A stretch of DNA of 64,000 nucleotides from Alphaproteobacteria bacterium. Its GTDB lineage: Bacteria > Myxococcota_A > UBA796 > GCA-2862545. A program made the position numbers and the translations under genes. Under the pieces are notes generated by a model. It worked only from the letters and a program-made list of their open reading frames with translations. It searched no databases and was not told where the DNA came from. The stretch spans positions 1-64,000 of the forward strand of contig JACKEQ010000007.1 of NCBI GenBank assembly GCA_020632885.1, in the 5' to 3' direction. How positions within the stretch are numbered: the first letter of the stretch is position 1; each line of letters starts with the position of its first letter. Of this stretch, positions 10,001 to 16,709 are shown piece after piece.

Positions 10001-13000
10001 TCTGGACGGAGACCGACGTGGTCGCGGACGGCTGGTACATGCACCAGGGCCACATGCCCGCGGGAATCATGATCGAGGCCGGACAGGCCGACCTGCTGCT
10101 CATCAGCTGGCTCGGAGCGGACTTCGAGAACCGCGGCGAGCGCGTCTACCGGCTGCTGGGCTGCGAGCTGACGTACCACGGGGGGCTGCCGTGCATCGGT
10201 GACCTCCTGAAGTTCGACATCCACGTCGACGGCCACGCCAAGCTCGGCGCGCAGCGGATGTTCTTCTTCCACTCGGACTGCCGCATCGACGGCGAGGTCC
10301 GACTCTCGGTGCGGGAGGGCCAGGCGGGCTTCTTCAGCGACGCCGAGCTCGCCAACTCGGGCGGGGTGCTCTGGGACGCGAAGACCGGTGAGCACGACGC
10401 CAGCGCCCGTCTGGACGCACCTGTCGTGCCGCTCGCGAAGGGCACGTTCACGAAGGACGAGATCGACGCGTTCGCCGAGGGTCACCCCGTGGCGTGCTTC
10501 GGGGAGGGGTTCGCCGTCACCGAGGCCCACACGCGCACGCCGCGCATCCCCCACGGTAACCTGCAGGTGCTCGAGCGCATCACGCACCTCGACCATCGCG
10601 GAGGCCCGTGGGGACGGGGCTATCTGCGCGCCGAGGACGACATCACCCCGGACGACTGGTTCTTCCAGGGCCACTTCAAGGACGACCCGTGCATGCCGGG
10701 CACCTTCATGTTCGAGGTGTGCCTGTCGACCATGGCGTTCTACCTGACGTCCATGGGCTTCACGCTCAACCGGGACGGCTGGACCTTCCGGCCCGTGCAG
10801 GACGTGCCCTACAGCCTGAAGTGCCGCGGGCAGTGCACCCCGAGCAGCCAGCGCATCGTGTACGAGGTGTTCGTCGAGGAGGTCCACGACGGCCCCATCC
10901 CGACGCTCTGGGCGGACGTGCTCTGCACGGTGGACGGCCTGAAGGCGTTCTACGCGCGCCGCGTCGGGCTGGAGCTCGTGCCCGGCTGGCCGCTCGACGA
11001 GAGCCACCCGCTCCTCGACGGCTACGTCGAGCCCAAGCCCGTGGCGCGGATGGAGGACGGCTTCCCGTTCGACTACCGCTCGTTGCTCGCGTGCGCCTGG
11101 GGCAAGCCCAGCGAGGCCTTCGGGGCGCCCTACACGGTGTTCGACCACGTGAAGAAGGTCGCTCGCCTGCCGGGCCCGCCGTACCACTTCCTCTCGCGGG
11201 TCACGAACGTCTCGGCGCCGTTCGGGGGCTTCGCGCCGGGCGTGAAGATCTCGGTCGAGTACGACATCCCCCACGACGCCTGGTACTTCTGGGAGAACGC
11301 GCACCCCACGATGCCGTTCGCCGTGCTCCTCGAGGCGGCGCTGCAGCCGTGCGGTTGGCTCGCCAGCTACGTCGGCTCCGCGCTCACGACGGACGAGGAG
11401 CTGTTCTTCCGGAACCTCGACGGGACGGGCACCCTGCACGTCGAGCTCCTGCCGACGTCCGGCACGCTGCGCACGGACGTGGAGATCACGAACATCTCCA
11501 ACGCCGGCGGCATGATCATCGAGGGGTTCACGGTCACCTGCTGGATCGGTGACGTGCGGGTCTACGATCTGAAGACCGTGTTCGGCTTCTTCCCCGGCGT
11601 CGCGCTGGCCAACCAGCTCGGCCTGCCGCCGAACGCCGCCCAGAAGGCCGCCGTGCTCGAGAAGAACACGCTGGTCGACCTGCGCGCCCGGCCCGCGAAG
11701 TACTTCGAGGGTCCCCTCGCCCTCCCCGAGCCCATGCTCCTGATGTGCGACCGCATCGTGGGCTGGTGGCCCGAGGGCGGCGAGAAGGGTCTCGGCCGCA
11801 TCATCGGCGAGAAGGACGTGAACCCCCGCGAGTGGTTCTTCGCGGCGCACTTCTTCCAGGACCCCGTGCAGCCGGGCTCCCTGGGCATCGAGAACATGCT
11901 CCAGGTCATCATGTGGGCCGCCATCGAGAAGGGCCTGCACGAGGGCATGGCCGCTCCGCACTTCGAGCCGATCCTCCTGAGTCGTCCGCACGTCTGGAAG
12001 TACCGGGGGCAGGTCGTCCCCAAGAACTCCGTGATCCGCGCGGAGGTCGAGATCACCGGCGAGGGTGAGGACGAGCGGGGTCGCTTCCTGTTCGGTCACT
12101 GCTACCTGTGGGCGGACGGCCTGCGGATCTACGAGGCCTTCGACCTCGGGATCCGCGTCGTGGACGGGCCGCCTGCGGGCACGATCGCGGATCGTCCGGA
12201 CACCACGGATCGGGACATCGGTCGCTCGTACCTCCCGGCGGTCTCGCGGCGATCGCGATCCACGTCCGAGGTCCTGGATCCCGCGGCGGAGCCGTGGCTG
12301 GCGGATCACTGCCCCACCTGGACGGTGCCCGCGCTCCCTGCGATGTCGATGGTCGACCGGCTCTTCGGGGTCTCCGGGGCCACGCGTCTGGAGGACGTCA
12401 CGGTGCTCCGGTGGCTCGCCCTGCCGGGTCCCGTGGAGGTCCGCGCCGAGGCGGACGGTGACGAGGCCCGCCTGTCGGCCTGGCGCACGGCCGACCGTCC
12501 GGAGCTGTCGCGCTTCGAGCCCGTCTGCACCGCGCGGATCGCGGATCCCACGCCGGCCCCGGAGCCGTGGGAGCCCGTGATCGGCGTCGTGGTCGACGAT
12601 CCCTACGCGTCCGGGCACCTGTTCCACGGCCCGGCCTTCCAGCTCCTCACCGAGCTCGTCCGGTGCGACGAGGGGTCCTCCGTGCGGCTGGACACCGCGC
12701 GCTCCGGGGTCCCGAAGGGCACTACCCACCAGGCCCTGCTGGACGCCATGACCCACGGGATCCCCCACGACGAGATGGGGATCTGGTTCGACGCGATCGG
12801 CGACGATCAGGTCGCGTACCCCCACAAGCTCGCGTGGATCGAGGTCTGGGGGCCCGCACCCACGGGCGAGTGCCGGGCCGAGGTGCGTCCCCTGCCCTCC
12901 CGGGATCCCCGTCACCCGAGCGTCGCGTTCCAGATCGTGGACGGCGATCGGGTCTGGGCGGCCGGAGAGCTCACCGAGGTCACCCTGCCCAAGGGGCCCC

Positions 13001-14274
13001 TGGGTTCTGCGGATCCCGCGCAGCGGCGGGTGTTCCTGCGCGATCGTGCGTGGGTCTACCAGCTCGGGCTCTCGTCCTTCTCGGGCGAGACCGCGAGCCT
13101 GCGGGCCTCCACGGTGCACGCGAGCGACTGGCTCCCGGGCACCGTGGCGAGCGCCTACGATCTCCGCGGAGAGGATCGGCTCCACGAGATCGCCGTGAAG
13201 GATCTCGTGGCCCAGCTCGCCTGCGTGCACCCGAGCGAGGTCGACGCGTCCGTGCCGTGCGTGAAGACGACCCCGCTCACCCGCTGGCCTGTCGAGGTCA
13301 CCGCGCTGACGGGCCGCGTGGACGTGAAGGCCACGGGCAACCCCGACCTCGACATCGGGTCCGTGAAGGCGTGGTGGGATCGCTGGTTCGGTGTGGGCCG
13401 CTGGCCCGTCGAGGACCTCTACTACGGGCTGATCGAGGCCTTCGTGGGCCAGGTCCACGTCGAGGATCCCGCGGCCTTCGAGGCGATCCACGGTCGTTCG
13501 ACGCTCTACCTCGGCAACCACCAGGTGGCCGTGGAGTCGTTGCTCTTCAGCATCCTCGCAAGCGGCCTGTCGGGCGTGCCGACCGTCACCCTCGCCAAGA
13601 TCGAGCACCAGCACACCTGGCTCGGTCGGCTGATCGCCCACTGCTTCACCTGGCCGGGCGTGAAGGACCCCGGGGTGATCACGTTCTTCGATCGCGACGA
13701 CAAGGAGAGCCTGCCGCGCATCATCGGTGAGCTGGCGAAGGAGATGATGGGACCCGGGAAGTCGGTGATGGTGCACATCGAGGGCACCCGGAGCCTGGAG
13801 TGCCGCACGCCGGTGCAGAAGATGAGCTCGGCGTTCATCGACATGGCGCTGAAGACGAACAGCCCCATCGTGCCGGTCCGGTTCACCGACGCCCTCCCCG
13901 CGGAGCCCCTGGACACGCGCATCGAGTTCCCGGTCGGCCTCGGCCGTCAGGACATCTGGCTCGGGCGCCCGATCCTGCCGGAGACCCTGGCAGCCATGGC
14001 GTACAAGGACCGCAAGCAGGTCGTCATCGACGCGATCAACGCGCTGGGCATGTCCAACGCGGACGAGCAGCCCACCGCGCCGAACCCGGAGCTGCAGGCT
14101 GCGGCGGAGGCCTGGAGGGCCGCCCACCCCGCGACCGACGACGAGCACGCCGTGCTGGCCGCGGTCCTGCAGGGTCTCGCGTCGCGCTGCGAGGAGACGG
14201 ACATGGCGCTGCACGGCGCCGCCACGACCCCGTGGGCGATGGAGCTGCAGCGGAGGCTCTTCGAGGGACTGTGA
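7012..14274 (+). CDS. pfaC: PUFA-type synthase subunit, KS-CLF-DH-DH-DH'-acyltransferase (PfaC/Pfa3-like)
   Basis: Second synthase subunit, 2,420 residues. KS at about 1-430 has C179 in DAACASS and later His motifs. The chain-length-factor domain (about 480-740) has E590 in place of the active cysteine. After a Pro/Ala linker with a helical stretch come two FabA-like dehydratase didomains with H1221 (QGHFKDDP) and H1613 (AAHFFQDP). A PKS-type dehydratase-like fold near 1745-2040 has an altered motif (ADHCPTW) but keeps a DAMTH acid. A PlsC-type acyltransferase closes the protein: H2170 begins an HX4E (normally HX4D) motif and E2257 begins EGTR. An acyltransferase at the end of this subunit is known from myxobacterial Pfa3, where it is thought to move the finished chain onto a lysophospholipid. 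ATG at 7012 is the first Met before SPIAIVG. Same operon as the upstream subunit. No enoyl reductase gene follows. Confidence 0.93.
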   Translation: MSFSPIAIVGQAAVLPGAPSASALWDVVSEGRDCIGPAPEGRWRVDPAKVLGSGPDRTWSDRGGYVRGFEPRFAEELASDPFLMPSDRLLGLDPLFQLVLHTGRAALRDAGHSGDGRRVGAIFGNLSYPSAGLSAYAEAVWFGRQRPDAMNRFMSGMPAHLLAASLGLGGPAFALDAACASSLYAMGLACDALHDGRADVMLAGAVNRCDDLFIHTGFCALKAMSTTGRSRPFHAEADGLVPAEGAGFVVLKRLEDAERAGDRVLGVIRGVGLSNDGRGKSFLAPAVEGQVRAMRAAWERAGLDPRTASLVECHATGTSVGDATELRSMREVFGDTPIPIGSLKSNLGHLITAAGVAGTLKVLASMAHGVRPQTLHADVPNPELGAFRLLHANEPWVCEGPKRAAVSAFGFGGNNAHVVLEEPGAVRATPVARPLRMEPVAVVALGARVGAGEDAADFAHDLTSTGSKGPSGDIGISLKGLRFPPRDIEQSRAQQVLLLAAAREAVDPLDLPRERTMVLVGMGCDPEVCRYGARWRLADQLQGPALEQARDAVIDVLEAPGVIGNMPNIPANRLNSQFDLAGPSFTVSAEELSGGEALDIARRALAVGDIDAAVVGAVDLSHEPVHIAASAAIGAPRPPGDAAVVLVLERLADARRLGHPVLAVLDAPSGAQVWGPGGVDLVPLFGHAHAASGLVHLAGAVLSGQPADVLTRSLTGREHRIGVQPGSDALPARRPLEAPVKTFPAHPAPIVPPTPAPRAEVPMQTMEPAPSLPPTSFDGPTAANPQVMPEVRAAAVPEAPVMTAPSVPRLSQIPLQSGPAGILVAAQQHLGEVHRAYLAQQQALHEHFLATRAAAMATLAQARGGAAVPRPVLPAAPVMTRPAPVAAPVAPVRPPAPVIEPPVAPKPAVKAETPSPRKPSGARQRPDDGSATLPGPRFSRQDLEHLASFRISDRFGPLFGVQDDFPRQVRMPEEPFLLCDRVTGLDAEPASMTTGTIWTETDVVADGWYMHQGHMPAGIMIEAGQADLLLISWLGADFENRGERVYRLLGCELTYHGGLPCIGDLLKFDIHVDGHAKLGAQRMFFFHSDCRIDGEVRLSVREGQAGFFSDAELANSGGVLWDAKTGEHDASARLDAPVVPLAKGTFTKDEIDAFAEGHPVACFGEGFAVTEAHTRTPRIPHGNLQVLERITHLDHRGGPWGRGYLRAEDDITPDDWFFQGHFKDDPCMPGTFMFEVCLSTMAFYLTSMGFTLNRDGWTFRPVQDVPYSLKCRGQCTPSSQRIVYEVFVEEVHDGPIPTLWADVLCTVDGLKAFYARRVGLELVPGWPLDESHPLLDGYVEPKPVARMEDGFPFDYRSLLACAWGKPSEAFGAPYTVFDHVKKVARLPGPPYHFLSRVTNVSAPFGGFAPGVKISVEYDIPHDAWYFWENAHPTMPFAVLLEAALQPCGWLASYVGSALTTDEELFFRNLDGTGTLHVELLPTSGTLRTDVEITNISNAGGMIIEGFTVTCWIGDVRVYDLKTVFGFFPGVALANQLGLPPNAAQKAAVLEKNTLVDLRARPAKYFEGPLALPEPMLLMCDRIVGWWPEGGEKGLGRIIGEKDVNPREWFFAAHFFQDPVQPGSLGIENMLQVIMWAAIEKGLHEGMAAPHFEPILLSRPHVWKYRGQVVPKNSVIRAEVEITGEGEDERGRFLFGHCYLWADGLRIYEAFDLGIRVVDGPPAGTIADRPDTTDRDIGRSYLPAVSRRSRSTSEVLDPAAEPWLADHCPTWTVPALPAMSMVDRLFGVSGATRLEDVTVLRWLALPGPVEVRAEADGDEARLSAWRTADRPELSRFEPVCTARIADPTPAPEPWEPVIGVVVDDPYASGHLFHGPAFQLLTELVRCDEGSSVRLDTARSGVPKGTTHQALLDAMTHGIPHDEMGIWFDAIGDDQVAYPHKLAWIEVWGPAPTGECRAEVRPLPSRDPRHPSVAFQIVDGDRVWAAGELTEVTLPKGPLGSADPAQRRVFLRDRAWVYQLGLSSFSGETASLRASTVHASDWLPGTVASAYDLRGEDRLHEIAVKDLVAQLACVHPSEVDASVPCVKTTPLTRWPVEVTALTGRVDVKATGNPDLDIGSVKAWWDRWFGVGRWPVEDLYYGLIEAFVGQVHVEDPAAFEAIHGRSTLYLGNHQVAVESLLFSILASGLSGVPTVTLAKIEHQHTWLGRLIAHCFTWPGVKDPGVITFFDRDDKESLPRIIGELAKEMMGPGKSVMVHIEGTRSLECRTPVQKMSSAFIDMALKTNSPIVPVRFTDALPAEPLDTRIEFPVGLGRQDIWLGRPILPETLAAMAYKDRKQVVIDAINALGMSNADEQPTAPNPELQAAAEAWRAAHPATDDEHAVLAAVLQGLASRCEETDMALHGAATTPWAMELQRRLFEGL

Positions 14275-14300
14275 CCGCCTGGCCAGGGTACATCGTGCTC

Positions 14301-14573
14301 ATGGTCGATCGCAGCCCCGAAGCCCTCGCCCGACGCGCCGCCGAGCGGCGGGAGCATTGGCGTTCGGGTCCGCTGGAGCGCCATCCCGACAGCCCCGAGA
14401 CGATGGCGGAGCGGCTGGCCCTCGTCGAGGTCCTGCGGCGTACAGCGGCGGCGCTCCAGGGGGATCCCTATCCGGAGTACGTCGGAAGGGAGGGACGCCG
14501 GAGCTGCAAGCGCGCGTCGGGACGGCTGAAGGACCTGGCGGACGTCGAGGAGCTCGAGCGAATCCGGCGCTGA
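14301..14573 (+). CDS. small charged protein of unknown function (90 aa)
   Basis: Short ORF starting 26 bases after the acyltransferase subunit stops, so probably the last gene of that operon. The product is helical and very rich in Arg, Glu and Ala, with one cysteine and no membrane segment. No family recognised. An in-frame GTG two codons earlier (14295) is an alternative start. Its stop codon abuts the stop codon of the convergent ExbD-like gene with no base between them. Probably real from length, position and an amino-acid composition unlike a frame shadow, but not certain. Confidence 0.5.
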   Translation: MVDRSPEALARRAAERREHWRSGPLERHPDSPETMAERLALVEVLRRTAAALQGDPYPEYVGREGRRSCKRASGRLKDLADVEELERIRR

Positions 14574-15044
14574 TCAGCGGAGCCCGACCCTCGGGAAGAG
14601 GTCGGCCTCACCGTCCGTCTGCACGGACGTGAACACCTGCACCAGGACGGCGTAGGAGACGTCCGCCTGGCGTTCCACGACCAGGGAGTCGGATCGGGGG
14701 TACGCGGCCTTCACGTGGCCCAGGAGGCGCCGCAGGGCCGCGTAGTCGTAGGTCGTCTCGCCACACGGACCGAGGCACGGGAGCTCGGGGCGACCGTCGG
14801 GGCCCGCCAGGACGTCCTCGGCACCGAGCAGCTGGAACCCCTCCTCCGTCACGACGACCGTGGGCACGACCGTCGCGGCGACGGCGTCCCGGGCGTTCTC
14901 GTGCGGAAAGGGCTCCGGTGCGGGCTGGAGCCAGCGCAGGGCCACGAGCTGCGTCACCATGAGCCCGATGGGCACGAGGAGCGTCGCGAGGTTCGCGATG
15001 GGCAGGAGCTGCAGCGGTGTCCGGACGGGCTTCTGGCGCGGCAT
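14574..15044 (-). CDS. ExbD/TolR-like protein lacking the conserved membrane Asp
   Basis: 156-residue protein with a short basic N-terminus, one membrane helix at about 13-36 and a periplasmic domain, the layout of ExbD/TolR. These family members work with ExbB/TolQ as stator subunits, using an Asp in the helix (E. coli ExbD D25, context PFID) to pass protons. Here the aligned context reads PIAN, so the Asp is replaced by Asn18 and the protein should not conduct protons in the usual way. No ExbB gene is present in the window. The periplasmic half has two close cysteines (PCLGPC, about residues 89-94), which could pair. It lies 50 bases downstream of the lysyl-oxidase-like lipoprotein gene on the same strand. 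Family assignment rests on topology and weak motif similarity. Confidence 0.6.
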   Translation of the reverse strand: MPRQKPVRTPLQLLPIANLATLLVPIGLMVTQLVALRWLQPAPEPFPHENARDAVAATVVPTVVVTEEGFQLLGAEDVLAGPDGRPELPCLGPCGETTYDYAALRRLLGHVKAAYPRSDSLVVERQADVSYAVLVQVFTSVQTDGEADLFPRVGLR

Positions 15045-15094
15045 GAGGAGTCCCCCACCAGCCAGACACCGCCCGCCCGACGCGGTTCCGTGGA

Positions 15095-16192
15095 TCAGGG
15101 CTCCGGGATCGTGATCGGCACCGTGACCACGTTGTTGTCGTAGTTCGACTCCGCGATGGTCTCGTCGGGGTTCAGGTGCATCTCGAGGGTGTACTCGCCC
15201 GCCGCGAGGCCCGTGACGTCGAGGCCCGCGCAGGGCTGATCTGCAGCGAGGGTGCTGGAGAAGCCCGGCGACAGGCCCATGAACAGGCAGTCGTCGAACA
15301 CCTGGGTGCCCGTGCCCAGCCCGTCCAGCACGCACAGACCGTGGTAGTCGCGGGTGGCGCGCGGGACGTTGCCCGCGTCCTTCAGGGTCATCGTGAGCAG
15401 CTCGGTGAACGCGCCGCTCTGGATGCACTCGTCGAACACGAAGTTCCCGATGATCTCGGGCTGCTGGATGTCGCCGAAGACCAGCGCACCCACGCCGGGA
15501 TTCCGGACCCGGATGTCGAGCTTCATCATGCGACGCAGGCCGGGTGCGGTGACACAGCCCATGAAGACCTCGCAGCCGTCCACCGCGATGTCGACCTCCT
15601 CGAAGGTCAGGGAGGGCGCGATGACACCGGTGCCGATGGTGAGGTCGGGCAGCACACACGTGTCGCTCGTGGTGTCGCAGCCCGAGCCGAACGGGCAGCA
15701 CTGGTCGCCGCAGGTCTCGAACTCCTGGCAGATGTCGGTCGAGATGCAGCGGGCGAGCTCCAGCGGGTGCTCCTGGCAGAGCTCCTCCGCCAGACAGCCA
15801 TCGCAGACGCACGCGTCACCGAAGCCGTTCGCGTCCGAGTCCGTCTGCGTGGGGTTGGAGTCGTCGGGGCAGTTGTCGCACCGGTCGCCCACACCGTCGC
15901 CGTCGCCGTCGGCCTGGTCGGGGTTGGACAGCAGCCGGCAGTTGTCGACGGTGTCGGGGAAGCCGTCGTTGTCGGTGTCGGTACCGCCGTCGCAGGCGTC
16001 GCCGAGACCGTCGAGGTCGCCGTCCGCCTGGTCGATGTTCGGGACGTCGGGGCAGTTGTCGTAGCGGTCGACGAGCCCGTCGCGATCGGCGTCCACGAGC
16101 AGCCAGCTCGGCTCGCCGTCGAGCTTCTTGCCGCACCCGATCAGGGCGAGCAGGCCGAGAGCCCCGACCGACAACATCGACATCGCACGCAT
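15095..16192 (-). CDS. lipoprotein with thrombospondin type-3-like repeats and a copper-less lysyl-oxidase-like domain
   Basis: 365 residues. A lipoprotein signal ends at C20 (LIGC). Residues 33-130 hold DxDxDG-type calcium-binding repeats with paired cysteines (DNCPD), as in thrombospondin type 3 repeats. A Cys-rich linker follows. Residues 183-360 resemble the lysyl oxidase catalytic domain: LPDL at the start, GLSPG, an AGEYTLEMHLNP stretch, then an ESNYDNNVV end, in the same order as animal LOX. The copper-binding HQHYH site is replaced by IQSGA and the cofactor Lys/Tyr positions are not evident, so oxidase activity is not expected. The start at 16192 is set by GAGGT at 16198-16202, five bases upstream; an in-frame start at 16213 is possible. 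Likely anchored in the outer membrane. Confidence 0.8.
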   Translation of the reverse strand: MRAMSMLSVGALGLLALIGCGKKLDGEPSWLLVDADRDGLVDRYDNCPDVPNIDQADGDLDGLGDACDGGTDTDNDGFPDTVDNCRLLSNPDQADGDGDGVGDRCDNCPDDSNPTQTDSDANGFGDACVCDGCLAEELCQEHPLELARCISTDICQEFETCGDQCCPFGSGCDTTSDTCVLPDLTIGTGVIAPSLTFEEVDIAVDGCEVFMGCVTAPGLRRMMKLDIRVRNPGVGALVFGDIQQPEIIGNFVFDECIQSGAFTELLTMTLKDAGNVPRATRDYHGLCVLDGLGTGTQVFDDCLFMGLSPGFSSTLAADQPCAGLDVTGLAAGEYTLEMHLNPDETIAESNYDNNVVTVPITIPEP

Positions 16193-16197
16193 GCAGC

Positions 16198-16202
16198 ACC
16201 TC
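16198..16202 (-). promoter_or_regulatory. ribosome binding site deciding the lipoprotein start
   Basis: On the minus strand this reads GAGGT, five bases before the ATG at 16192. It favours that codon over the upstream in-frame start at 16213, which would sit immediately next to the sixA stop. Confidence 0.6.
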
Positions 16203-16214
16203 ACGCGGCGCAAC

Positions 16215-16709
16215 TTAGCGCGTCGGGCGGCCCTTCGGTGTGAGGATGGTGTGCAGCCGCCAGTCCAGCCGGCCCACGGCGTCCGCCCACCCGAGCTTGT
16301 GGCTCAACAGCGCCGCGTTCGCGGTCTTCATCGTCACCGCCCGGCCCGTCAGGAGCTCCACCGCCTCCTCCCAGCCGGGGTTGTGGCCGAGCACGAGCAC
16401 GGTGGACTCGCTGCGGACCCGGTCCTCCAGGGCACGTCGGATGTCGCGCAGCCCGCCGTGGTAGAGCGCCGGCAACAACAGCGCGGACGGCTCGGACTCG
16501 AACTCCCCCGCCATCCACGCCCAGGTCTCCTCGGTGCGGGCAGCGTCGCTCACCAGCGCCAGATCCGGCGCCCAGCCCTTCTCGGCGAGCAGGCGCGCCA
16601 TGTACGGCGCGTCGTCGCGGCCCCGGCCGTTCAGAGGCCGCTGGTGGTCGGTCTGGGTGGCGTCCTTCCACGAGCTCTTGGCGTGGCGCATCAGGATCAG
16701 GCGGGTCAC
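16215..16709 (-). CDS. sixA: SixA-type phosphohistidine phosphatase
   Basis: 164-residue histidine phosphatase of the RHG superfamily. SixA removes phosphate from phosphohistidine on proteins such as phosphotransfer components. The catalytic RHAKSSW motif lies at the N-terminus and the second histidine in LGHNPGWEE near residue 109. Length matches SixA (about 160). The GTG start at 16709 gives the N-terminus VTRLILMRHAK and overlaps the upstream transporter stop by four bases (GTGA), so translation is probably coupled. The partner phosphoprotein is not encoded here. Coupling to an ion transporter suggests the two act together, but that is inference. Confidence 0.88.
   Translation of the reverse strand: MTRLILMRHAKSSWKDATQTDHQRPLNGRGRDDAPYMARLLAEKGWAPDLALVSDAARTEETWAWMAGEFESEPSALLLPALYHGGLRDIRRALEDRVRSESTVLVLGHNPGWEEAVELLTGRAVTMKTANAALLSHKLGWADAVGRLDWRLHTILTPKGRPTR

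Noticed and set aside
912..14214. Long reverse-strand open frames opposite the PUFA genes (912-7115 and 8452-14214)
   Set aside because: Both lie opposite genes with intact catalytic motifs. Their translations are His/Arg/Gly-rich and domain-free, typical of high-GC antisense frames.
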